Made by a program: the position numbers and the translations under genes. A stretch of 64,000 nucleotides of DNA from Sulfurospirillaceae bacterium (GTDB taxonomy: Bacteria > Campylobacterota > Campylobacteria > Campylobacterales > Sulfurospirillaceae), in contig JAQUWL010000003.1 in the NCBI GenBank assembly GCA_028692875.1, positions 1-64,000 on the forward strand, given 5' to 3'. The notes beneath the pieces were generated by a model. That model was not told the origin of the DNA. It ran no database searches and saw only the letters and a list, made by a program, of their open reading frames with translations. The first letter of the stretch is position 1, and each line of letters starts with the position of its first letter. This document shows positions 1 through 8,196 of this stretch, piece by piece.

Positions 1-14
1 TTAACTAAGGGTAA

Positions 15-803
15 ATGATGGCAAAACAAAAGCCTTGCAATTGTCCAAAGTGTATGCCCCAATGGCTTGCTGCATTTGGGGACTTGATGTCATTGCTTTT
101 ATGTTTTTTTGTATTGCTTTTGTCAATGTCTTCCATGGATGCTAAAAAAGTTCAAGAAGCTATAGGCTCACTCGCTGGAGCTTTGAGTGTTTTAGAGGGT
201 GGCACAAAAACAGAAATAAGTCGTGAGAAGAATCAGCAAATATCTCCAGCGATTAAACAGAGCCAGAGCATGGATTCTGCAAAAATGGCTGTTCAGAAGA
301 GTGTTGTGGAGGTAAATGAGATGCTTAAAACCTCTGGTGCACCTGAAGTTTTGGTCGAAGAGGCGGAAGATGGTTTTATTATAAGACTACCTAGCGGACT
401 TCTTTTTAAAGAGGGTTCAGCCATGATTGATAGCGAAGATGCGTTTTTGTTTTTAAAAAGAATTTCGCTTATAGTTGCAAAGCTTTCTGAAAGATTAAAT
501 ATCAACGTAAAAGGTCACACAGACAATCAGCAGCCAGACTCAAATAGTCTTTTTAGAGATAACTGGGAGCTATCTACTGCACGTGGTGTTAGTGTTGCAA
601 AAGAGCTTATGAAAAACGGTGTAAATCCCGCAAGAATTATAGCGTCAGGAAGAGCCGAGTATGAGCCAATAGCCTCAAATGCAACCGACGAGGGCAGGGC
701 TAAAAACAGAAGAGTTGAGTTGACATTTTTCTCGTTAGACAAAGGCACAAAAAAAGAGGCTCAGCAAAGTGTACTAGATGCCCAAACGTCAGTGCAAGAG
801 TAA
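15..803 (+). CDS. motB: Flagellar motor stator protein MotB
   Basis: MotB anchors the stator ring of the flagellar motor to peptidoglycan and, with MotA, forms the ion channel. The 262-residue protein has a short basic N-terminus, one membrane helix at about residues 18-40 with the expected acidic residue in AFGDLMSLL (ion-binding Asp), and an OmpA-like peptidoglycan-binding domain from about residue 120 to 240 (NVKGHTDNQQ, LSTARG, GRAEYEP, NRRVEL). Two ATG codons stand in tandem (15 and 18) behind TAAGGG, so the start is uncertain by one codon. The stop is followed at once by fliP, so both are probably co-transcribed; motA would be expected just upstream, outside the window. Confidence 0.95.
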   Translation: MMAKQKPCNCPKCMPQWLAAFGDLMSLLLCFFVLLLSMSSMDAKKVQEAIGSLAGALSVLEGGTKTEISREKNQQISPAIKQSQSMDSAKMAVQKSVVEVNEMLKTSGAPEVLVEEAEDGFIIRLPSGLLFKEGSAMIDSEDAFLFLKRISLIVAKLSERLNINVKGHTDNQQPDSNSLFRDNWELSTARGVSVAKELMKNGVNPARIIASGRAEYEPIASNATDEGRAKNRRVELTFFSLDKGTKKEAQQSVLDAQTSVQE

Positions 804-806
804 AAT

Positions 807-1541
807 GTGAAAAAAATTATTATTTTTTCTTTTTTGATGATAGGCGTTTATGCCTTTGGTGCGGATACTATTCCAACTGTAAATCTCTCTTTGAGTGCCC
901 CAGATACGCCTGAACAGCTTGTTACAAGTTTAAATCTTCTTATCGTTCTTACGATACTAGCTCTCGCTCCATCGATGATTTTTGTGATGACAAGTTTTTT
1001 GCGACTTATCATTATTTTTTCGTTTTTGCGTCAAGCTTTGGGAACGCAACAGATGCCTCCAAATCAAGTGCTTGTAACATTGGCTCTTATATTGACATTT
1101 TTTATTATGGAGCCTGTCGCCAAAGAGTCGTACGAGAAGGCGGTTAAGCCCTACCTTGCGAAAGAGATTAGCTATCAAGTTGCTTTTGAAAAAGGAAGTG
1201 AGCCATTTAAGGCTTTTATGGTAAGAAACACAAGAGAGAAAGACCTCGCACTTTTTTTTAGAATACGCAATCTTGAAAATCCTTCAAAAGTTGAAGATAT
1301 TCCTTTGCTAGTAGCGATCCCAGCTTTTATGATTAGTGAGTTGAAGACCGCTTTTGAGATAGGCTTTTTGCTCTATCTGCCGTTTTTGGTTATCGATATG
1401 GTGGTAAGTTCCGTTCTTATGAGTATGGGTATGATGATGTTACCACCTGTTATGATTTCTTTGCCTTTTAAGTTGCTTATCTTTGTGCTGGTGGACGGCT
1501 GGAATCTTCTAACGGCAAACCTTGTGGCAAGTTTTCACTAA
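807..1541 (+). CDS. fliP: Flagellar type III export protein FliP
   Basis: FliP is a core integral membrane subunit of the flagellar export gate (FliPQR complex). The 244-residue protein begins with a signal-peptide-like segment ending near YAFGAD, followed by the characteristic first helix and FliP signature (TSFLRLIIIFSFLRQALGTQ), a periplasmic loop, and the C-terminal helices with the conserved methionine-rich MSMGMMMLPP. The start is GTG at 807, three bases after the motB stop; an overlapping ATG at 805 is out of frame and followed by a stop. Length and motifs are complete. Confidence 0.96.
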   Translation: MKKIIIFSFLMIGVYAFGADTIPTVNLSLSAPDTPEQLVTSLNLLIVLTILALAPSMIFVMTSFLRLIIIFSFLRQALGTQQMPPNQVLVTLALILTFFIMEPVAKESYEKAVKPYLAKEISYQVAFEKGSEPFKAFMVRNTREKDLALFFRIRNLENPSKVEDIPLLVAIPAFMISELKTAFEIGFLLYLPFLVIDMVVSSVLMSMGMMMLPPVMISLPFKLLIFVLVDGWNLLTANLVASFH

Positions 1542-1561
1542 AGACAGTAAGGAAATAGATT

Positions 1562-1858
1562 TTGAGTAAATACAAAAATTTGTCCAAAGAAGAACTAATC
1601 ACGCTTTTACAAAAACAAGAAGAAGAGTTAAAACCTAAAAATCCAAAATCGAATTATGCTGTTGTAGGTTTGTACTTTTACCCAAACTCTGTTGTTAAAT
1701 TGGCTAAAGAAGTTAAACCAAGTGATCGAGGAGAACTTGAAATTACTTCTATAAATCAGGCTTATTTACAAAGTAATGATTTAAAAGTTGAATTAATGGG
1801 AAGAGGTTTTGCGTGGCTTGATACAGGAACGCATGAAAGCTTATTGGAGGCAAGCTAA
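1562..1858 (+). pseudogene. RmlA (glucose-1-phosphate thymidylyltransferase) fragment, chimeric
   Basis: The reading frame starts with TTG behind a good AAGGA site and encodes 98 residues. From about residue 26 on, the protein matches the central to C-terminal part of RmlA ([52 protein letters not shown]). The catalytic N-terminal nucleotide-binding half is absent. Instead, residues 1-22 ([18 protein letters not shown]) form a charged leader not known from RmlA. The TAA at 1856 stands where RmlA has a Gln codon (CAA), and the same frame continues with RmlA-like [12 protein letters not shown] to 1894. It cannot be an active transferase; whether the product is made is unknown. Confidence 0.85.
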
Positions 1859-2731
1859 TTTATTCAAACGATAGAAAAACGTCAAAGCCTTAAAAAAAAT
1901 GTATCCAACTATTGTTGCAACCACAACTGGAATCAATATAGCTTTTGCAAGGTCTGGATTTATGACGTACATCTCTATAAAGATACGAATTAGCATTATA
2001 GAGCATGCCAAACAGACACCAATGGCTAGGTTTTTTGCAAAATGAGGATTTTCCTTGCTACGTCTTGCAAAACTTAGTGATACCGCAGTTGAAGAGACGA
2101 TACCTCCCAAAAGACCTGCTATACCTATACCTCTTTTGGCGCCCACAAAACGTACGGCGATGTAGCCAAAAAAAGAGATACCAGCCACCAATACAACCAT
2201 AAGCCATATTTTATAGAGATTAAAATAGTTCCACGGGTCAATGGTTTTATTTGGCAAAAGAGGCAAGATAACAAAAGTCATCATTAAAAAGACAATAGCT
2301 GCACTTAAATCTTTTTTCTCAATAACTTTTTCATAGCTGAGTATTTTTTCCTTGAGATTTAAAATAAACAAAACCATAATGGCTATAAATACTGAAAGCA
2401 TGGGAGTTTCAAATTCTAAAAAAACACCTACAAAAAAGGTCACAAATGCTGAAAATTCGGTTGTCATACCAGCCTCTTCTGGAGTTTTATTTGCATAGTA
2501 AGCACAAACAAGTAGTACTCCTAGTATAAGCATCGCAACCACAACACTTAAAGGAATGTATGCACTAAGCAAGGCAGACAAATACCCCAAAAGACAAATC
2601 ATCGAAAATGTTCTTGCACCAGCAAAATCATTTTTACGCTTATCATAAAAAATATGCATTTCTCGTTGTAGTCCAATCAAAAAACCTAGAACAATCGCCA
2701 TAATTATATTTTGAAAAACAAGCGTATCCAT
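1841..2731 (-). CDS. MgtC/SapB-DUF4010 family membrane protein, C-terminally truncated
   Basis: The 296-residue protein is almost entirely hydrophobic with about nine predicted helices. The N-terminal part has MgtC/SapB features ([13 protein letters not shown]-like start, [13 protein letters not shown]), the middle has the DUF4010 stretch ([32 protein letters not shown]). Members of this two-domain family usually exceed 400 residues; here about the last 110 are missing and the tail from ALTFFYRLN on is encoded by the antisense of the neighbouring rmlA remnant. The start is ATG with GGAGAA upstream. Function in the family is poorly defined (membrane transport or stress); this copy may be non-functional. 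Confidence 0.8.
   Translation of the reverse strand: MDTLVFQNIIMAIVLGFLIGLQREMHIFYDKRKNDFAGARTFSMICLLGYLSALLSAYIPLSVVVAMLILGVLLVCAYYANKTPEEAGMTTEFSAFVTFFVGVFLEFETPMLSVFIAIMVLFILNLKEKILSYEKVIEKKDLSAAIVFLMMTFVILPLLPNKTIDPWNYFNLYKIWLMVVLVAGISFFGYIAVRFVGAKRGIGIAGLLGGIVSSTAVSLSFARRSKENPHFAKNLAIGVCLACSIMLIRIFIEMYVINPDLAKAILIPVVVATIVGYIFFKALTFFYRLNKLACLQ
1859..1900. other. Recombination junction between rmlA and mgtC-like remnants
   Basis: On the plus strand the codons after the TAA at 1856 still read RmlA-like [12 protein letters not shown] up to 1894, then similarity ends in an A8 tract (1892-1899). On the minus strand the membrane protein family sequence ends at about the same point (near Phe-Phe-Lys, 1889-1897), and its last about 16 codons are simply the antisense of rmlA. 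The join of two genes broken in the middle therefore lies at about 1889-1900. The reading of both remnants is direct; the deletion or rearrangement behind it is inferred. Confidence 0.75.
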
Positions 2732-2752
2732 AATTTTCTCCTTGCAGTTATA

Positions 2753-4468
2753 TTACGAGTCAAACCCGCTTTTAAAACACCTCTCTTTGGCAACTACTAT
2801 CTGTTTTTGCCTCTCTTTTTTAAGTACGTCTTTTTCGACAAATAGAGGCTTTCTTGTTTTTGGGTCTAGTTCGGTATAGTACATAAGTGTTGAGTAAGTC
2901 GAAGGTGTTGGTGTAAAAACTTGTGCTTGTTCAGGGCTCATTCTTAGGATATTTGTCGCAAAATCTTTAAGATGAAGCATATGTTTCTCTTTGCATCCAG
3001 GATGTGCGGCGATGAGATAATAGGTAAGAAATTGTTTTTTGCCAGACTCTTTATTTAGCTTGTCAAACAAAACCTTAAAATCAATCAAAGCTTGTTTGTT
3101 AGGCTTGCCCATAAGTTCCAATATCTCGTCGTCAATATGTTCAGGTGCTATCTTCATTTGACCGCTTATGTGGTGGTTTACTATCTCTTTAAGATACTCG
3201 TATCCATACGCTTTGTCATCGCTGATAAGGTCGTATCTTACGCCTGAAGCGACAAACGCCTTTTTGATGCCGTCTATTTTTCGCACCTTTCTTAAAAGCT
3301 CAATTTGCCTCTGGTGTGTTGGCTTGAGGGCTTTGCACATTGTCGGGAACATACAGCTTTTCTCTTCGCAAGAACCTTTGGATAGTTTTTTAGAGCATTC
3401 AAATCCATACATGTTCGCCGTAGGTCCTCCGATATCCGAGATGATGCCTTTAAAGTCTTTATATGTGGTAAAAAGTTTCGCCTCTTTAAGGATAGACTCT
3501 TCGCTTCTGCTTCGTATGGTTCTGCCTTGATGGACACTGATGGCACAAAAGCTACATTCTCCATAGCAACCTTGATGTGTCGATATGGAAAACTTGATAG
3601 TCTCCAAAGCTTTAACCTTGCCATCTTTTTGATGATATGGATGCAAATCTCGCTCATAAGAAATCTCGCTCACTTCGTCCATCTCTTTGGCATCTAGATA
3701 AAGTGAAGGGGGATTTTGAATGAGATACCTACTGTCTACTTTTTGGCACAAACCTTTTGCGGTTATGGGGTCGTTGTTGTCATAAAAAAGCTCAAACATA
3801 TCTATAAATCTGTTTTTGTCCCTCAACACTTCATCATGGCTTGGAAGTTGGAGATACTCATCTTTAGGCTCTTTTGATATGTAGCTAAGCCCTCTTACAT
3901 GTAGAGGTTGTTTGCCGTTTTTTATAGCATCAGCAAACTCAATAACGCTTTTTTCAGCCATTCCGTAGATAAGATAATCCGCCTTAGCATCAAAAATGAT
4001 AGGCTTACGAACTTTGTTTGACCAAAAATCATAATGACTCACACGTCTCAAACTAGCCTCGATGCCGCCCAATACTATAGGTGCAGTCTCTTTGTAGTAT
4101 TGGCGTATAAGATTTGTGTAAACTAGACTTGCTCGGTCTGGGCGTTTAGTGTTTTTTCCACCGGGCGTGTAGTCATCATCACTGCGAAATTTTTTAGTCG
4201 CAGTATAGTTTGATACCATCGAATCAACACTCCCGCCACTTACACCCCAAAAAAGTTTTGGCTCTCCCAATCGCTTAATGTCTATGTCAGAGGCGATGTC
4301 AGGCTGAGCGATGATACCCACACGGTACCCAGCTTTTTCTAAAATTCTTCCAACCACAGCCACTCCCATATAAGGAGAGTCGATATAGGCATCAGATGTA
4401 ACCAAAATAACGTCCAAATGACGCCATCCTCGCTTTTTCATCTCAGCTCTAGTGGTTGGCAAAAACAT
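2753..4468 (-). CDS. YgiQ-family radical SAM protein
   Basis: A 571-residue radical SAM protein of the YgiQ family. The N-terminal cobalamin-binding-like portion carries the family hallmarks (DVILVTSDAYIDSP, GEPKLFWGVSGGSVDSMV, IVLGGIEASLRR). The radical SAM cluster motif is CYGECSFC with Cys 301, 305 and 308, which would bind the 4Fe-4S cluster and SAM. A second cysteine group (CSKKLSKGSCEEKSC) follows near residues 355-370. The substrate of YgiQ proteins is not established. The start is ATG at 4468 with an AGGGGAA site. It faces away from pgi and shares the 4469-4589 intergenic region with it. Confidence 0.92.
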   Translation of the reverse strand: MFLPTTRAEMKKRGWRHLDVILVTSDAYIDSPYMGVAVVGRILEKAGYRVGIIAQPDIASDIDIKRLGEPKLFWGVSGGSVDSMVSNYTATKKFRSDDDYTPGGKNTKRPDRASLVYTNLIRQYYKETAPIVLGGIEASLRRVSHYDFWSNKVRKPIIFDAKADYLIYGMAEKSVIEFADAIKNGKQPLHVRGLSYISKEPKDEYLQLPSHDEVLRDKNRFIDMFELFYDNNDPITAKGLCQKVDSRYLIQNPPSLYLDAKEMDEVSEISYERDLHPYHQKDGKVKALETIKFSISTHQGCYGECSFCAISVHQGRTIRSRSEESILKEAKLFTTYKDFKGIISDIGGPTANMYGFECSKKLSKGSCEEKSCMFPTMCKALKPTHQRQIELLRKVRKIDGIKKAFVASGVRYDLISDDKAYGYEYLKEIVNHHISGQMKIAPEHIDDEILELMGKPNKQALIDFKVLFDKLNKESGKKQFLTYYLIAAHPGCKEKHMLHLKDFATNILRMSPEQAQVFTPTPSTYSTLMYYTELDPKTRKPLFVEKDVLKKERQKQIVVAKERCFKSGFDS

Positions 4469-4589
4469 AGCTTTCCCCTCGTATTTATGGATATGGAGAA
4501 TATATCACAATGACCATTATGTTTGCCTTTTAAGTAATTTATAGGTATCAAAGTTGTAACATAAGTGCGAAATATTTTGGAGGCAAAAC

Positions 4590-5828
4590 TTGAAAAACAT
4601 ACTTCATTTTGATATTAAAATAGAAGATGGAATATTTGAAAAAATTGTTGGCGAAAAAGATAGTATTGGATACTATGATTTGCCTACGCAAGACCTAAAT
4701 TATCTACAAAAATATATTAAAGAGCTTAAAAAAAACACAGATTATGACACCATTAAAGATATTGTAGTTATAGGCATTGGCGGAAGTTCTTTGGGTTCAA
4801 AAGCGATTTACAGAGCCTTAAAGCCTATTCGCTCTTTTTCAAAAAAGCTCCATTTTTTTGAAAGCACAGACCCAGTAGCTATACGCTCAACCCTCGAGAC
4901 GATTGATGCTCAAAATGCCCACTTTCTTGTTATTAGCAAGTCAGGAACAACTGTTGAGACAGTTTCTGTCTATAAGTATGTTCTAGGTTATTTGGGTAAA
5001 AAAGATATCTGTTTGGATTACCGTTTTACGTTCGTGACTGACCATGATTCGAAACTAGAGTTGCACTCAAAGACAATGAAGTCGTTTTTGCTTCATATTC
5101 CAAACAATGTAGGTGGAAGATTTTCTGTTTTAAGTGCTGCTGGATTGGCTCCTCTTTTTCTTATAGGGGTTGATGTTCAAAAACTTCTTGACGGTGCTCT
5201 AAATATTAAAAAAAGTTTTTTTGAAGATGGTTATATAAAAAATACCATACTTAAAAAAGCAACATATTACGCAAAGAACTCTATGCGCTACAACATAAAC
5301 ACCCTTTTTGCATACAGTGAGAGTTTGAAATACTTTAGTGAATGGTATGTTCAGCTTTGGGGCGAGAGTCTGGGTAAAAAACAAAAAAATAGTAGTTTTA
5401 ATGTAGGTTTAACGCCAATAGGGCTTATTGGTCCAAAAGACCAGCACTCTTTTTTACAGCTTATTGTTGAAGGGCTTAGAGATAAAAGCGTTACAGTGCT
5501 GAAGGTTGAAAACTTTAATGACACTATAAAAATCCCAAATGTGACACTTCATGGTATTGAAGAGTTGGATTTGATTAACAATATTGCTTTTTGTGATTTG
5601 ATTAACATGCAAGCAGATTCAACCATAGAGGCACTTTTGGACAAAGAAGATATCCCTGTAGATACGATTACGATTAAACAAGTCAATGAAGAAAACATCG
5701 GGAAATTGATATTTTATTATGAATTGTTGACATCAGTCGTTGGTCAAATGATGGATGTCAATGCTTATGACCAACCAGGAGTTGAAGATGGCAAGCAAAT
5801 TTTGAAACGAAAATTATTGAAAAAATAA
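4590..5828 (+). CDS. pgi: Glucose-6-phosphate isomerase
   Basis: Interconverts glucose 6-phosphate and fructose 6-phosphate in the cytoplasm; in an autotroph it mainly serves gluconeogenesis and sugar-nucleotide supply. The 412-residue protein is of the short type found in Campylobacterota. Diagnostic segments are VIGIGGSSLGSKA (phosphosugar binding), ISKSGTTVET, GGRFSVLSAAGL and KDQHSFLQL. The start is TTG at 4590, six bases after a strong GGAGG. galU follows after 16 bases, so the two probably form an operon feeding polysaccharide precursors. Confidence 0.95.
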   Translation: MKNILHFDIKIEDGIFEKIVGEKDSIGYYDLPTQDLNYLQKYIKELKKNTDYDTIKDIVVIGIGGSSLGSKAIYRALKPIRSFSKKLHFFESTDPVAIRSTLETIDAQNAHFLVISKSGTTVETVSVYKYVLGYLGKKDICLDYRFTFVTDHDSKLELHSKTMKSFLLHIPNNVGGRFSVLSAAGLAPLFLIGVDVQKLLDGALNIKKSFFEDGYIKNTILKKATYYAKNSMRYNINTLFAYSESLKYFSEWYVQLWGESLGKKQKNSSFNVGLTPIGLIGPKDQHSFLQLIVEGLRDKSVTVLKVENFNDTIKIPNVTLHGIEELDLINNIAFCDLINMQADSTIEALLDKEDIPVDTITIKQVNEENIGKLIFYYELLTSVVGQMMDVNAYDQPGVEDGKQILKRKLLKK

Positions 5829-5844
5829 AAAAAGGTAACAATAA

Positions 5845-6702
5845 ATGAACAGCCTAAAATCTATAAAAAAATGTCTTTTTCCAGCTGCGGGGTATGGCAC
5901 TAGATTTCTTCCAGCGACAAAAGCTATGCCAAAAGAGATGTTGCCGATTCTTACTAAACCACTAATCCAATATGGCGTAGAAGAGGCAATGAGTGCAGGA
6001 ATGAGTACAATGGCGATTGTGACAGGTCGAGGAAAAAGAGCGATAGAAGACCATTTTGACATAAGCTATGAGCTAGAGCATCAAATCAAAGGCACATCAA
6101 AAGAGTACTATTTGGCGGACATTCGCAAGATTATAACAAAATGCACATTTAGTTACACCAGACAAACCCAAATGAAGGGCTTGGGACATGCTATTTTAAC
6201 AGGCGAAACGCTTATCGGAAATGAGCCGTTTGCTGTTATTTTGGCGGACGACTTATGTGACAATAATGGCTTGGATTCTGTATTGAAGCAGATGGTAGAA
6301 GTGTATGAAAAATACAAATGTGCTATTGTTGCGATTGAGGAAATTCCCAAAGAAGAGACAAATAAATATGGCGTAGTGGCTGGAAAAATAGTCGATGGAG
6401 ATGATAGGATATATCGCGTTTCGGATATGGTTGAGAAGCCAGACCCAAAAGATGCACCTTCAAATTTGGCGATTATTGGTCGCTACATTCTTATTCCTGA
6501 GATTTTTGATGTTTTGGAAAACACTCAGCCGGGGAAAGGCGGGGAGATTCAGATAACCGATGCTCTGCTATCTTTGGCAAAAGAGGGAAAAGTTATAGCC
6601 TACAAGTTTGAGGGCAAGCGTTTTGATTGTGGCTCCATAGATGGCTTTATCAAGGCGACTAACTATTTTTATGAAAAAGAGAAAAAAGCTGGAAACGTTT
6701 AG
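5845..6702 (+). CDS. galU: UTP-glucose-1-phosphate uridylyltransferase
   Basis: Makes UDP-glucose from UTP and glucose 1-phosphate for surface polysaccharide synthesis. The 285-residue protein has the complete nucleotidyltransferase signature FPAAGYGTRFLPATKAMPKE near the N-terminus, the KGLGHAI and LADDLCD motifs, the VEKPDP segment and the typical RYILIPEIFDVL and GGEIQITDAL motifs. The start ATG lies behind AAAAGGT. It sits 16 bases after pgi and 17 bases before the TetR-type regulator gene. Confidence 0.95.
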   Translation: MNSLKSIKKCLFPAAGYGTRFLPATKAMPKEMLPILTKPLIQYGVEEAMSAGMSTMAIVTGRGKRAIEDHFDISYELEHQIKGTSKEYYLADIRKIITKCTFSYTRQTQMKGLGHAILTGETLIGNEPFAVILADDLCDNNGLDSVLKQMVEVYEKYKCAIVAIEEIPKEETNKYGVVAGKIVDGDDRIYRVSDMVEKPDPKDAPSNLAIIGRYILIPEIFDVLENTQPGKGGEIQITDALLSLAKEGKVIAYKFEGKRFDCGSIDGFIKATNYFYEKEKKAGNV

Positions 6703-6719
6703 TTTTTAAGGGAGATTGG

Positions 6720-7310
6720 GTGGACAAAAAGAGAAAAAAAACTGAAAATATACTAGAGTCCGCCCTTCTTCTTTTTGCTAAAAAAGGTTTTTATGCGACA
6801 ACTATCCCAGATATTGCCAAATATATGGGAATGAGTGCCGGCAATCTTTATAACTACTTTCCATCCAAAGAAAATCTTGCCAAAGAGGTTATCAAATACT
6901 CATCCGATATTTTGGGTGAGCGCATACGCAAAGTCAATGACCTTGATTGTTCCACAAAAGAAAAAATAGACAAAATCGTCTATTCCTACTTTGAGATGGC
7001 TACTCAAAAACCACAACATATAGACTATTTTCTAAGAGTTTATCTCTCAAACAAAGAGGTTTTTAAAGATGGTTGCGAGGGAATGTTGTGCGTGTCGTCT
7101 TTCGTGACAGAGATGATGATATTTTTTGAAGATGGTGTGGCAAGGGGAGAGCTTAGAAATCAAGATTTCTTTTCTGCATTCGGTCTTTTTATGGGCTATT
7201 TGGGCGGATTTGTATTTTTAAATGGAGAGGGTGTTTTACAAAAAAGCCTTCTTGAATATGCTGATGAAATCGCCACCAACATCTACTATGCTTTAAAATC
7301 TAATGCGTAG
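6720..7310 (+). CDS. TetR-family transcriptional regulator, hydrogenase-linked
   Basis: A 196-residue repressor-type protein. Residues about 8-55 form the TetR DNA-binding domain (ESALLLFAKKGFYATTIPDIAKYMGMSAGNLYNYF, helix-turn-helix with the usual YxxF ending), followed by a helical ligand-sensing or dimerisation domain with several cysteines (Cys at DLDCSTK, DGCEGMLCVS). Start is GTG behind AAGGGAGA. Its last 8 bases overlap the start of the group 2-like hydrogenase small subunit gene, so the regulator is translationally coupled to that hydrogenase. A perfect TetR-type palindrome lies before hydA (9691-9710), making hydABCDE the likely target; that link is inference. Confidence 0.85.
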   Translation: MDKKRKKTENILESALLLFAKKGFYATTIPDIAKYMGMSAGNLYNYFPSKENLAKEVIKYSSDILGERIRKVNDLDCSTKEKIDKIVYSYFEMATQKPQHIDYFLRVYLSNKEVFKDGCEGMLCVSSFVTEMMIFFEDGVARGELRNQDFFSAFGLFMGYLGGFVFLNGEGVLQKSLLEYADEIATNIYYALKSNA

Positions 7311-8196
7311 AAAAAAATCTTCAATAGTCTGGATTCAAGGCATTACATGTAACGGCGATAGCCACTCTTTTTATAACTATGAGTCGATGAAATCTTTTTC
7401 AAAAGATTTTGAGATGCTTTATCATCCACTGCTTTTATTAAAAAAGAGTTTTCAGGAGATAATTGAAGGCGAAGATGCTTTTGACTTTCTGATAATAGAA
7501 GGAGCGTTAAGCAAAGATAAATCTATTATTGAGAGATTTGGTTATGGCATGGAGGATATTGTAGATGCTTTATCAAAACGTGCAAAACATATCATATGCG
7601 CTGGAAGTTGTGCTTGTTATGGTGGTGTTTTTAGGCTTAGGGATGAAAAAAGTATTTTTGGATTGCTTTTTAGTGGTAAGCAAAAAGGAGGTTATTGGAA
7701 AGACTCCTCCAATGTAATAAACCTTTCAGGTTGCCCAGTTCATCCATCTTGGATAGTCGATACACTGTATGCTCTAAAAGAGAATAAAAAAGTTATTACC
7801 GATGAGTTTTTGCGACCAAAAGAGATTTATGCTTATTTGGCACATCACGGATGTATTAGAAATGAATACTTTGAGTGGAAGGTAGATTGTAAAGGGTTTG
7901 GACACAAAGAGGGTTGTCTTTTTTATGAGCAAGGATGTCTAGGACCTATGACGCATGCTAATTGCAATAAAATTCTCTGGAATAACGTCAGCAGTAAAAC
8001 GAGGGTTGGCTCGCCTTGTGTTGGCTGTACCGAGTTTGATTTTCCTAGAAAATCACTTTATGAGACACAAACCAATATGTCTTTGCCTCAAGCACCTGTG
8101 GGTATCAGCAAAAGAGCTTATTATGCTTTGGCGGGTGTTGCAAAGGGCTTTAAGATAGAGCGTTTAGAGAAAAGGTTGATGGATGAAGATAACTAA
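7303..8196 (+). CDS. NiFe hydrogenase small subunit, cytoplasmic group 2-like (HupU-like)
   Basis: A 297-residue NiFe hydrogenase small subunit carrying the iron-sulfur clusters. It has no Tat signal peptide, so it is expected in the cytoplasm. Visible cluster ligands are Cys16 (GITCNGDS, proximal), CAGSCACYGG, SGCPVHP, the HHGC and CLFYEQGCLGP group and CVGCTEFDFP. The absence of signal peptide, the short length and pairing with a tail-less large subunit fit group 2 enzymes: H2-sensing HupUV/HoxBC or the cytoplasmic hydrogenases of Aquifex and Sulfurimonas-like bacteria. Overlaps the TetR gene upstream and the large-subunit gene downstream (14 bases). Confidence 0.88.
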   Translation: MRRKKSSIVWIQGITCNGDSHSFYNYESMKSFSKDFEMLYHPLLLLKKSFQEIIEGEDAFDFLIIEGALSKDKSIIERFGYGMEDIVDALSKRAKHIICAGSCACYGGVFRLRDEKSIFGLLFSGKQKGGYWKDSSNVINLSGCPVHPSWIVDTLYALKENKKVITDEFLRPKEIYAYLAHHGCIRNEYFEWKVDCKGFGHKEGCLFYEQGCLGPMTHANCNKILWNNVSSKTRVGSPCVGCTEFDFPRKSLYETQTNMSLPQAPVGISKRAYYALAGVAKGFKIERLEKRLMDEDN

